From Patella vulgata (lineage: Eukaryota; Mollusca; Gastropoda; Patellidae), in contig NC_065884.2 in NCBI RefSeq assembly GCF_932274485.2, positions 37,591,540 to 37,655,539 on the forward strand: a DNA stretch of 64,000 nt, in the 5' to 3' direction. The position numbers and the translations under genes are program-made. The notes beneath the pieces were generated by a model, which made no database searches, was not told the origin of the DNA, and worked only from the letters and a program-made list of their open reading frames with translations. Every line of letters begins with the position of its first letter. The stretch's first letter is position 1. This document shows, piece after piece, positions 33,492 to 43,909 of this stretch.

Positions 33492-35553
33492 GGCAATACT
33501 ATATACCGGAAAACACCATTTTATACTGAATACCGGAAAACACCATTTTATACTGAATACCGGAAAACACCGGAAAACCACTAAATACCGGAAAACATCC
33601 TAAATACCGGAAAACACCCTAAATAAGTAACCCGGAGCCTGGTCCTCTCTGTGCGGTTTTGGACCAAGTGAGCCCCGATGAAGGAAGGTCAAGGTCATTA
33701 CGATGTTCGTTTTACAAATAGCCCCCCCCCCCCCCAAAAAAAAATCTGATTTTTTTTTCTCCAAAATTTTTCCGAAAAATTGGTTTTACAAAAAAAACAT
33801 TCCGTAGAAAATAATTTTACAGAGAAAAATACTGGAAAAAAAATTTGAATTTTTATTTGAGAGAAATTTGGGAGAAGAAATTGTTGAAAAAAATCTGAAA
33901 AGAAATTTTTCTTTGACCGTAGGCGATCGCTCGCTTATATGTTAATGAACTTATTTCATCAGCGCTCACCTGGTCCAAAACCACACACGAGGACCAAAAT
34001 CCGCATTACTAAATAGCTACCGGAAAACTTAGAAGAGTAAACTGTGCCCGAGATTTTTTTTAGAGAGCGTGCCGCGCCGCTCCGTGAGGGATCATCGTCA
34101 GGGTGGGACGGGGGGGTGGAATTGTCCAGTCACGTGACGAACATAGATCTTCCGTTCCTCAAGCCATATTATTTCCACAGTCATTGTCATTAATCACAAA
34201 TTACGGGATGATATATGAAAATGCAGGTTTACTTTGAAATAGTGCAAATGATACTTTTCCATCTACAATCTTCAGATCAAAGGATGCAAGTTCTTACACA
34301 GTGCAGCATAAGTTGTGCAACAGAAGACATCTCGAATATGAATTGTCGGAAAAAACATTTTCTCGGGGACATTTTTTTTCCGAATACGCATTCGGTGTGA
34401 GTCTTCGATCAGCCACCAGGAAGTGGTTAACAAAGTAATGTTTTATTACGATAGAAGTACATAAAACAAATTGGTTGCCTGAGGTTCTCGGGGGGAAAGT
34501 AGCCTCATCGGCTAGAGTCCTCTATTTCACAAACAAAAACAACAATTGCTTCCTTGAAAATTTATCGATCAACCCTTTTCAACCCTTTTCAAAGACGTCC
34601 AGCTTACCACTTGCCGTCAATGCAGTAAGATAGAATATGTAGTTTTCTCATGGACAATTGGGCGAAAGTTGGAGTTTTCTCAAGGAAAACTGGTCAACGA
34701 GTTGGGGAAAAAAGCTCGAAAAGTAATCCAGAAAAAAATCCTGTGTGCGGCCCTCGGAATATGATGGAATATGTTGAATATTATTATGGTTCAAGTGATT
34801 ATATTGACCCTGGAATGAAAGTAAGCTCAGAAACAAGTAGATTTTTAGCCCTTCCAACGAGATGGATAGCTCTTGGAAAGGATAGACACTTTTCAGATTA
34901 CAGCCTGTCCGAGAATTGCGTGGCATCCATTTCGTTTGGTGATTAGGACACATAGCGGTTAAACCTGGAACTTCAACTCGAACTATTCAGAGATTTATTA
35001 ACTCGCTTTTGATGATACTTGCTGTTTTATGATGTGATTTTTTGTTACCTAGGGAGGAGTTGGCCTAATCGTGCCTTCCACTAATTTGTACCACCCTGAT
35101 GCCAGCGTTACTGGTAAGAATCAGGAGACCGGCGCAACCGGCATATAACGGGGGTCCTCAGAGGGCTGTGTTTAATCTACTGAAATACTGAAATCTACTA
35201 AAATTTACTGAAAACTAAAATTAAAATACAAAATAAAATATGGTCAATGATGGAGTTAGACTGATTGCGTCTTTTAAAACATTCAAAACATAATAGGCAT
35301 CAACAAAATTTTGGAGAAAAAAAAATCTGAAATTTTTTTTTTTTTGGGGGAGGGGGGGTATTTGTTAAACGAACATCGTAATGACCTTGACCTTCCTTCA
35401 TCGGCGCTCACTTGGTCCAAAACCGCACACAGAGGACCAGGCTCCGGGTTACCTATTTAGGGTGTTTTCCGGTATTTAGTGTTTTTCCGGTGTTTTCCGG
35501 TATTTAGTATAAAATGGTGTTTTCCGGTTGTTTTCCGGTATATAGTATGGCCC
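33492..35553. mobile_element. Long-TIR element, Mutator-like, non-autonomous
   Basis: The outer arms are inverted copies: left starts ggcaatactatataccgg (33492), right ends in the complement ccggtatatagtatggcc (to about 35552). The arms hold repeated 'ataccggaaaacacc' units, then 'ggagcctggtcctct', 'gaaggaaggtcaaggtcat', 'tacgatgttcgttt', a C-run and 'ccaaaa(t)tttt'. Arm length is about 250-290 bp. The 10-bp sequence cccaaggcac flanks both ends (33482-33491 and 35554-35563). Long TIRs with a 9-11 bp target duplication are typical of Mutator-like elements. No transposase is seen inside. Confidence 0.8.
34650..34946 (+). CDS. Unrecognised ORF inside the long-TIR element
   Basis: 99 codons from MDNWAKVGVFSRKTGQRVGE to ENCVASISFGD. 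It is less AT-rich than the surroundings and has a normal mixed amino-acid composition. I recognise no domain. The opposite strand is also open over the same span, which weakens the case. Because it lies between long TIRs, a captured host exon (as in Pack-MULEs) is one possibility. An element-specific ORF or chance are the others. Confidence 0.3.
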   Translation: MDNWAKVGVFSRKTGQRVGEKSSKSNPEKNPVCGPRNMMEYVEYYYGSSDYIDPGMKVSSETSRFLALPTRWIALGKDRHFSDYSLSENCVASISFGD

Positions 35554-35680
35554 CCCAAGGCACACCATGGATAACACGAGACACCAATCCTAAATTATAC
35601 AAATATCATGGATTAAATAAAACAAATATTTCAAGAAATATTTTAAATGAACCCTACTGTAGGCGCCTTAAACCCATTTT

Positions 35681-36483
35681 TTAAACCATCATGGCCGATT
35701 TTGAAAAAAGAGAATTCACATGTACCTGATCATCAGCATAATTCTTTAAATTACTACAGCGCACTTTTCTGCAATTATCCCAAAACCTAACCCGGGCCAA
35801 CTGACTGATTTGATCGGCTACGATTCTATTAATAATTACCCTCCGCTCGTTATAGAACTTACGTGACATTCCCCGTGGTTTGAAGCGTGGAAAAATGGAC
35901 CCAACAAATAGTACAGCCCCAGGACACCGAAAAGAAACCCTTCGTATCAAATTCATTATATTTGTTGCGGTTTGCAAAGGTTGGTGATGGGGGTTAATAT
36001 CGTTGCCCCCGGTCTGCAAAAGAGAGAGAGAGAAATGGGGTTTAACGTCCACTCGACACAAACTAGGTCATTTCGGGACTAACATTTGGTTTTAATTTTA
36101 TTTACATAATTCAGTTGCGCGTAGGGGTCTTTAGCAGTGGGAGGAAACCGGAGGACCCGGAGAAAACCCACGAGGTTGGACAGGCGACCCTACTCCTTGC
36201 CACGTACAACCGGGGATTCGAAACCACGCCAGTCGACTCAATGACTGACATTATGATACAGCGCGCGCACGCTAACCATTCAGCCATCCAACACCCCGGT
36301 CTGCAAAAAGACAACACGTACATTTGCGGGGATCTCATCTACCATTCCCATCAAGTTTGGAGCTGTCCCTCCCGATCTAAATACAAAATGTATTTTACCC
36401 TCCCCATTCTCCGTTTTTACTGTATTTCCTAAATGTGTCTCCAATTTTCTGACCAAAGAATGTCCAAATACATAAACATCCAT
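35681..36483 (-). pseudogene. SGNH/GDSL-hydrolase-like ORF split by a SINE
   Basis: The N-terminal piece (36294-36483) has MDVYVFGHSLVRKLETHLG, matching SGNH block I with the candidate Ser in GHS. The second piece (35681-36021) has LQTGGNDINP (block III G-x-N-D) and later YADDQVHVN (block V D-x-x-H). SGNH enzymes are usually esterases or lipases. A SINE-2 copy lies between the pieces, with a 15-bp target duplication whose sequence is part of block III. Similar small SGNH domains occur in CR1-type LINE ORF1 and in some tyrosine-recombinase retrotransposons, so a mobile-element origin is as likely as a host gene. Confidence 0.7.
36022..36293 (-). mobile_element. SINE-2 insertion with exact 15-bp target duplication
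   Basis: On the minus strand the head reads ggatggctgaatggttagcg (A box) and ggtttcgaatccccg (B box). The body has 'gtgggttttctccgggtcct', 'ccggtttcctcccactgcta' and 'aagacccctacgcgc'. The tail is (TC)n. ccccggtctgcaaaa occurs immediately left (36007-36021) and right (36294-36308). This C-rich central block is a conserved domain of mollusc SINEs by my recall. Confidence 0.88.
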
Positions 36484-36679
36484 ACTAAAATCTATAATTT
36501 ATAAATTACCAGTAATTACTAAATTCTAGGCCTGTAGCAAATAAGATCTTTATACTTATAACCTAAAATAAATCAAAAACGATATTATTAATTAACATAA
36601 AATAACAAAGTAGGCCTTTTAAATAAATATAACGGTGGTTAATAAACGGTCGGTTACAAGCGCGGACGTCGGTGAAAGC

Positions 36680-36715
36680 ATGTCTAACCTCGATACGTTC
36701 TCATTCGTAAAAAAG
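36680..36715 (+). CDS. Possible first coding exon (host gene, unknown)
   Basis: ATG opens MSNLDTFSFVKK and runs straight into a strong donor (aaag/gtaaga, 36712-36721). The upstream 60 bp is relatively CpG-rich (gcgcggacgtcgg). No second exon can be assigned, so this is only a candidate. A chance ATG near a donor-like site is quite possible. Confidence 0.25.
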
Positions 36716-36719
36716 GTAA

Positions 36720-37585
36720 GAAATAATGTTGAAACGTCATTCCTACTCATATAACCAAATATTAAAAGTGCCCTGTGTGTACACACACATTCTCACGTGA
36801 GCTGAGAACCGTATCCTGACAATTAATATTGGTGGGTCGATCATTTTCCACGCAACGCCAACAGTTCAATTTGTTTGTCGTACTCGTAGGGGTGAAGCAA
36901 ATTATTAATATTATAAATATTTACAGAGTTTAAGTACGATAGACGTGTTACTTACATGAAATTTAAAAAACAGATTCTACCTTTATGATTACAGCAACTG
37001 TAAATTAAGTAAAAAATCGTTAGTCATCAGCCGCCCACAAAAATAAATATGAATGAAATCGGAAAATCACAACTATTTAAACTATTAGTATTATATTTAT
37101 GTAGATCTAACATGACGACGAACCGTAAGAGCCCTCTGAAACTAGCATGGCCTGTAAATCAATAATAGCATTGCCCTTTCACTTACATAAACAACCGATG
37201 TGCCATAGAAGCAACTCATATATTAAATGCATTGTGGATAAAAGTTACGTTTTAATTTTCATTCCCATCATTTCAATCAAGTACTCACCCAATGGCGGCA
37301 GTCTGCATACTGACGAGAGAAGCCCACCAATTTTAAATGGAGTTATTTCATTGGCTGCCGTAATCCAGTTCGCCCGCCAAAGCCATTTTATTTTAACAAA
37401 AAAAGAACCGTCGAACATTACGAAACGAATTTTAAATTGGAAAATTTTTTTTTTAAAATAAATAAATAAATAAATAACCATTTCAAAGGTAATCAGAATA
37501 GAATGATAATATAAACACATCAATCATAAAAAAAAAAAAGTAAATACAAAAATTAAATAAGTCTTGTCTGAAAGAGAGAGCGCAT
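36720..37585. other. Gene-free stretch
   Basis: AT-rich. It includes an AAATA-type microsatellite (aaataaataaataaataa, about 37457-37474). Two overlapping frames on opposite strands (37147-37461 and 37245-37523) have no domain. Confidence 0.4.
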
Positions 37586-37591
37586 TATTGA

Positions 37592-37737
37592 TATCCTGAT
37601 ATCCGTGTGGCACAAGGCGCACCACGAACGTACTATGCCCTAACTTTTGAATGCATCTTAAGTTGATTAAGCTATTAAGTGAAACCTACATCCATGTGGC
37701 TCAGGGCACACCATGAATAATACTCCTGCTATGAGAC
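37592..37737 (+). repeat. Small repeat 'atccatgtggc...gcacaccat', two copies
   Basis: tatccgtgtggcacaaggcg (about 37598) and catccatgtggctcagggca followed by caccatgaataa (about 37690) are two copies of a short dispersed motif. A third copy is the one into which the long-TIR element at 33492 inserted. The 37690 copy gives its empty-site form. Confidence 0.7.
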
Positions 37738-37749
37738 CCCACCCCGCTC

Positions 37750-40700
37750 TTACAAATAAATTTAATTTAAAAAAAGAAACGAGCATACTCCGAAAATCGT
37801 TGTTCAATATTCTCAATATCCTCTATTTGCCAAGTTCGTCCTGCGCCTATAGGAAGGATAGATACTTAATTTTTTTTCAACAGGCGCAATTTCATTGAGA
37901 TTTTTTAATTCTTTTGCTTGTGCGAGTTGGTAGCTCTCAAGCACAGCGGTCTTCTTCTGTGTATTTACCTCAGCAACATACCCACGAGCCTGTCGTTTAA
38001 AAATCGGACCATATTTCCGCGCGTCTTTCATTACCAAAGATTTCGATTCTCTGTCAAGGGAATTGAGCCAATGAAACGGTTTATTCCGTTTAAGCATTAT
38101 TACCGAGCTGTGATGTTGGGTGGTAGCGGTGGGTTTCTGCTTTTTTGAGAAATCAAAGTCGCCAAAATAATTTTCTCCAAGTAAATTTGTTTTGTGGGTA
38201 TGTTTCGTACGTTCGGATATGTCCGGTCTTTCTTGACCATATTTACCACCAATAAGGTAATCGTCTAACTGCCTAGCGGTAACTACCAAACTGCTTGAAC
38301 AAATTATTTCAAAAAATTCCTTTGTTAATTTATCATGCTCATCCTCTCTTACATTATATAATGAATCGTATATTTCGTCTTTTATTGGCTCAAAATCGAC
38401 AAACACCGGAGGCAATTCACGGTCCAATAAAGCTGTGCCGTCCTGTGACATTGTCTTTAAAAAATCCCAAAGTGGATTTATGTATTTATGCAAATCAGTA
38501 ACATGAACTGAATTTGACTGGATCATTCTCCAGAAAGGCGTTGACACATCAACGCTAAAAATGCCCAAGGCACGAAGTCCGGCAGACAGAGGAATTGATC
38601 GAATATCGGCCAGAACTGACAACAACAGCTGATTGCTGTTCCCCACATAGCAATTAGCAAAGAAGTCTATGATGTCAGCTCTATGATAATGGGCTGCGGC
38701 AGCACCGGTGAATATACAATTAAATCTATTAGATCTAAATCTAATATCTTAGACTTTTTGTCCGAAAGATTCAAGTGGCTGAGCCATCACGAGTGACATC
38801 CTGATTTTTCATCACCACGTGGCCCCAATGCAGAACATAAGGTTCGTAATAATCTTAGAAATAGAACACAACTCTCTGAACATCTCCAAAATTTGAACTC
38901 AGCTAACGCATCTCTTCCTAATGAACCGCGCTCTTTTACTAGCTAATTCGCTCTCAAATGTTTTGATATCCTTTTCGGCCTGAGAACTTAAACCTAATAA
39001 AAAGTGAGCCATACAATAAAAGTAAAGTAACCCGTCGTCTTTCTTTTGGGCTACAGAATCAAAATATTCGTTTCTCCATTCATTTAGTTTTTCGTGTGCC
39101 AATTTAACTACCGCGAAACGATCTCCAACGAGCGAAGATAACCGGGAAATCAAATTCTCAAACACTTCTTCGTTTCCTATCATAGTTTGGGCCAAATCAT
39201 TAAAAAATACAATGGTTGTGTCAACGACTGTTTTACTGTCTTCACGAGCTATATCCATAAATCCCAAAGTAAGTGTTTGAAAATTATCCAAGGTGACCTC
39301 AAAATCCAAAATGCAAATCAAACTTGCTACTTTTCAACAGCGTTTCCGTAACGTGGCGCTTAGCTATAAAATGTGCTTCGGATACAAAATTGCTAATTGT
39401 AGTAGCACTTGGAAGGGAAGAATTTGAAATGTCAATATCAAACATATTTTTTGAAACAGTGCTAATTACTTGTGGAATCTTCTTCATCCCAAGTTGTTGA
39501 CCTACTAATTCCATACAACACTGACGAGTTCCATCATTAAACTTGCCCACCGAACTTTCATTAACGCGAGTATCGATTGCACGATCACCAGATATTATAT
39601 CGATGGTTTGCTGAAGATTCGCGCAAGCTGCATCTTTTTCCGAAACTTTCGACCTTAATCTTGCGATTTCCCCATCCAGGGCCTCAAGACTTTTTTCCAA
39701 AGAGTCTACTTTGCGTCGTCTTTTCGACAGAAGTGTTTGGAGTAATTTTTTTTTCGTTCTTTGTGAATTCTGCTCATTCTGTACAAGAGCAGCATCTGAA
39801 CGTAACCTTCGTATTTCCTCCCGCTGGTTGAAAATGAGGTTTCTGTTATTGACCTCCCTTGTGTTGAGATAACGTTCGCGTCGTTGGAGCCGTGTATAAT
39901 AAGATGTGCGCTTCATAGACTTGATTGCTTTGCCCTGAAACTTACATATCTTTCCTAATCTTACCACCCTCTTTTGTAAAGTATTGGTTTCACTAATTTT
40001 AATATCATAATCCTGATTGCCTGGCACACCTTCACTTTTGTTACCTACTGACATCAAATCTAATTTCTCTTGCAATGTATTGACCATTGGTTCTAATGGC
40101 GTTTTTATATCTTCATTTGAGCATGATTGCGTTAGACTTACATCATTAGAAATGCTTTTAAGCGGCAAGATTGCCATAAGATTTAAATACGCATTGCTTT
40201 CAGTACTACCTTTCCGTTTCTTTAATTCTGTGTACTTTATTAACAACAGAATTTAATTTCTTCAAATTTAAATAAAGTTTTGGTGAAATGGACGTCAACA
40301 TTTGAAATATTTCTTTCAAGGATAGTTGGCCTTTATTCAATTTATACCGTAGCAATAAAATAGAACCATTGGTTAAATAATCTTCAAAAATCTCAGGATT
40401 ATCATATTTTAAACCAGCGGCTGCCAGGCAGTATACGCCCACATTTTCGAGAGATGGATAGAAAACAAGCTGAACGAAAGTGATTTTTCCTACAATCAAG
40501 GGCCATAATACAGGAAATTATAATTCGATATGCGCAAATATCGAAAGGAACCAAGATCTTTGAGTTATAAACTTACATTTCAAGTTTCAACAAAATCAGA
40601 TAAAAATTGTGACCTCTATAGGGTCCACAACCTTGATATACCATATTTTTACGCTATTTGAGAACGAGGGGAGGCCATTATGTCTGTCAGTTTTGGGCCG

Positions 40701-42242
40701 ATTTTCACGAAATTCGAACTCAGTCGTCCTTAGGGTGTAACGGTGATGATATAATAATACGTTTTTTTAAATCAGATAAAAATTATGACCTCTATAGGGT
40801 CCACAAGCTAAAAACGTGATTTTTCGTACAATCAGGGGCTATAATTCAGGAAGTTACGGTCCGATATGCGCGAATATCGAAGGGAAGCAAGATCTTTGGG
40901 TTATAAACTTACATTTCAAGTTTCAACAAAATCAGATAAAAATTGTGACCTCTATAGGGTCCACAACCTTGATATACCATATTTTTACGCTATTTGAGAA
41001 CGAACGGCGGCCATTTTGTCTGTCAGATTGGGGCTGATTTTCACGAAATTCAAACTCAACTGTCATTAGGGTTTAATGGTGATATAATAAAACGTTTTTT
41101 TAAATCGGATAAAAATTATGACCTCTATATGGTCCACAAGCTAAAAACGCGATTTGTCATACAATAAGGGGCCATAATTCATGTAGTTACGGTCCGATGT
41201 GCGCGAATATCGAAAGGAACCGAGATCTTTGTGTTATAAACTAACATTTTAAGTTTCAACAAAATCGGATAAAAATTGTAACCTCTATACGGTCCACAAC
41301 CTTGATATACCATATTTTTACGCTATTTGAGAACGAAGGGCGGCCATTTTGTCAGTCAGTTTTGGACCGATTTTCACGAAATTAGAACTCAGCCGTCCTT
41401 AGAGTGTAACGGTGATATATTAACACGTTTTTTTAAATCGGATAAAAATTATGACCTCTATAAGGTCCACAAGCCAAAAAACGTGTTTTTGCGTACAATC
41501 AGGGGCCATAATTCATAAAGTTACGGTCGATATGCGCGAATATAGAAAGGAACCGAGATCTTTGTGTTATAAACTTACATTTCAAGTTTCAACAAAATCG
41601 GATAAAAATTGTGACCTTTATAGGGTCCACAACCTTGATATACCATATTTTTACGCTATTTGAGAACGAAGGGCGGCCATTTTGTCTGTCAGTTTTGGGC
41701 CGATTTTCACGAAATTTGAACTCGACCGTCCTTAGGGTATAACGCTGATATAACAATACGGTTTTTTAAATCGGATAAAAATTATGACCTCTATAGGGTC
41801 CACAAGCTAAAAACGTGATTTTTCGTACAATCAGGGGCTATAATTCAGGAAGTTACGGTCCGATATGCGCGAATATCGAAAGGAACCGAGATCTTTGGGT
41901 TATAAACTTACATACCAAGTTTTAACAAAATCGGATAAAAATTGTGACCTCTACAGTGTGCACAAGCCAAAAACGTGATTTTTCGTGCAATCAGGGGCCA
42001 TAATCCATGAAGTTACGGTCCGATAGATGCCAATATCGAAAGGAACCGAGATCTTAGGGTGATAAACCTATATTTCAAGTTTCATTGAAATCAGATAAAA
42101 ATTGTGACCTGTAGACTGTTCACAAACAATTGTGGATGGACGGACAGGGGCGACGACAATATACGTCCACATGAAAATGTGGGCGTATAAAAACTAGAAA
42201 AATTGTCTGACGAAAGACTCGAAAGCAATTCTTTCAATTCAG
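37750..42242 (-). pseudogene. Unrecognised transposase-like gene, interrupted
   Basis: Minus-strand protein in order: a segment ELKELLSSLSSDNFS (42193-42242, preceded by an acceptor attattgcag); LKYDNPEIFEDYL ... LNLKKLN (to 40250); a basic and coiled-coil part (RRERYLNTREVN ... LRSKVSEKDAACANLQQ, 39650-39900); a globular part with CCMELVGQQLG, FEVTLDNFQTLTLGFMDIA, SLVGDRFAVVKLAHEKLNEW and FYCMAHFLLGLSSQAE (38990-39500); AAAAHYHRADIIDFFANCYV (about 38640-38700); and a C-terminal part to about 37750. I recall similar multi-copy proteins in cnidarians and molluscs, without assigned function. The scattered Asp residues and the C-x2-H suggest an RNase H-fold transposase. Frames shift near 40240, 39300, 38650 and 37830, and element B5 sits at 40414-42190. 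Confidence 0.65.
40414..42193 (+). mobile_element. Family B element, complete reference copy
   Basis: 5' end ccagcggctgccaggcag at 40414, then 'tatacgcccacattttcgag'. It carries about five rounds of a roughly 340-bp double module built on 'ggggccataattcaggaag', 'tcgaaaggaaccgagatct', 'aaaatcggataaaaattgtg', 'acctctatagggtccacaac', 'ggcggccattttgtctgtca' and 'gaactcagccgtccttaggg'. The 3' end has caattgtgg, ggacaggggcgacgac and the stem-loop ccacatgaaaatgtgggcgtataaaa. It interrupts the transposase-like gene, and the flanks join back to an open frame if it is taken out between aaa (40411-40413) and ctag (42194). No coding capacity of its own. Confidence 0.9.
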
Positions 42243-42249
42243 CTGCAAT

Positions 42250-43797
42250 AATACATTTACAATTTTAGATCTAGGCCTAACTTAATAACACAAAATTGTT
42301 AGGTTTTATTCATCAATTCACCTGGTGGTATATATAAAAAAAATACTTCCATTCACTAATTCATACAATAGCAATGACCTCTACGTGACCTAGGCCCATT
42401 GGTTCCATTCAGCTGGTATATGTCCATATATGTTCATACAATTTTAGATCTAGTCCCACCCATCAGAATAAACACACTAAACGTTGAAGGAAATTTATAG
42501 TTTTATTTATCAATTCACCAGATCTTAGAAAACGTATATATATTTTGATTCACTAATTCATACCAATTTTAAAAGCAATTATTTGGGGGATACGATTCGA
42601 CCGTAGGCCCCTAGGCATACCCCGTAGGCGGATTCGTTCCACTCATTTCGACACTTGTGCATCACAATTTTATATTTTTAGGCTCACTAGAAATAACAAA
42701 CGTGGGAAATTACTAATTTTATTCACCAGATCTAAAATAATTAAAATTTATAAAGCATTCGCATGGTCTAGGCCTATTGATTGTACGGGATTTTTTATTG
42801 GAGGTTGTTTTTGTAAAGATAATTGTGATTGGTTTATTTTCGAGACGACTGTAGTATTTGTTGCATTGTCTCTCGCAATGCATTTAGTAATATGGATTAG
42901 GATAAACCTGGAATAACTTATTTGCAGGCAAGTCCTTTATTTGCATTAATGCATATCAAGCTCTCTTGTGTACAACCATGGCCTTATAATATTATATAAG
43001 GTCCATGGTACAACGTAGCATTTATGTCAATGCAGTTTCCTCGTCTCAACCATACCCTTTCTCTGTGACCTTGCTGGCTATGTCAGCCGACGTCATGACG
43101 TCACAAAACTCGCACCATTGCGGATTTTCTATTCTGAAAAAATCACGCTGTATACCATTTTCAAGTCCTCAGCGGGGACACTTACCATGCTCCGATTTTG
43201 TTGATTTTAATAGCATCGAAACGACAATAAAACGAACTTTCGATCGGTCGGGGGGGCTATATTGACAAATCGCCTCCAAAAAAGATTTCGTGAATTGAAG
43301 TGTTCAACTTAAAAAAAATGCCTGATATTTCAAAATGCTAACAAAGCACCCTGGACCGATCAAAAGATCGTTCATTTATCTTTCTAATGATATTAGAATG
43401 AAAAAATAATATTAATAATAAGTGTCCCCGTCGAGCACTTGAAGTGGGGTACCCTCATTTAAAAACGTGACAAAATTTTTCAGCGTAACGTCAAAACACA
43501 GGAAATTGACGTTTTTCAACTTACGTTTATGAAATTGATAAAATGAACACATACATAAGAATTATATCAAACAAAAGAACAGGATATCTGCTTCCAAAAT
43601 ATTTTAAAATTATTACAAAAGATTAAATAGCCAGTGTATGACGTTAAGTTTAAAAGAGGTTACAAATCGTGAAAAAAAGACTTTCTTCCAACGCGAGCAA
43701 TGGAGCTGTGACACCTACTGTTAGTCACATACTTATTGTTTTCTTTAGTAAAATCACTGACATTGAGGATAAAACAAAATAAGTATCAGTTGTGTAC
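42250..43797. other. Gene-free stretch
   Basis: Several 'ttagatctag' and 'caattcacc' near-repeats (42260-42730) suggest a weak old repeat. A hairpin lies at 42976-43008. The 86-codon frame at 43005-43265 has no domain. Confidence 0.4.
42976..43008. repeat. Near-perfect hairpin
   Basis: ccatggccttata and its near-complement tatataaggtccatgg face each other across a few A/T bases, with one extra base on each side. It could be the end of a MITE or a folded RNA element. No matching copy was seen elsewhere. Confidence 0.6.
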
Positions 43798-43900
43798 CTT
43801 TAGTACCAGCTAAATCTATGTTGGCATGTTCATGTATACCAATACCATTTCTTATTATACGTAGAGAACCTTCTTTATGTGATCCAGAACATGTTACTAA
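43798..43900 (-). CDS. DDB1: DDB1 exon (minus-strand group, first in order)
   Basis: This 103-bp exon encodes [20 protein letters not shown] ... [13 protein letters not shown], matching vertebrate DDB1 [20 protein letters not shown] ... HEHASIDLPGIKG (recall). The acceptor tattatag is the complement of 43901-43908. The donor gtacac is canonical GT but weak. It ends in phase 1 (AAA-G), which fits the exon at 28475-28547. It begins the minus-strand group. The expected preceding exon (before LVTCSG) is not found to its right within the window. Confidence 0.95.
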
Positions 43901-43909
43901 CTATAATAC

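Noticed and set aside
36022-36293. Intron inside the SGNH-like ORF
   Set aside because: The interval has SINE boxes, a (TC)n tail and a 15-bp flanking duplication, so it is an insertion and not a normal intron.
40206-40499. Start of the transposase-like gene at 40499
   Set aside because: The first 29 or so codons are reverse family B sequence. The real upstream coding sequence continues beyond the element, at 42193-42242.
40414-42193. Canonical Helitron (5'-TC, 3'-CTRR)
   Set aside because: The ends are CCAGCGG and GGGCGTATAAAA, so canonical Helitron ends are absent. Only the Helentron/HINE type of layout remains possible.
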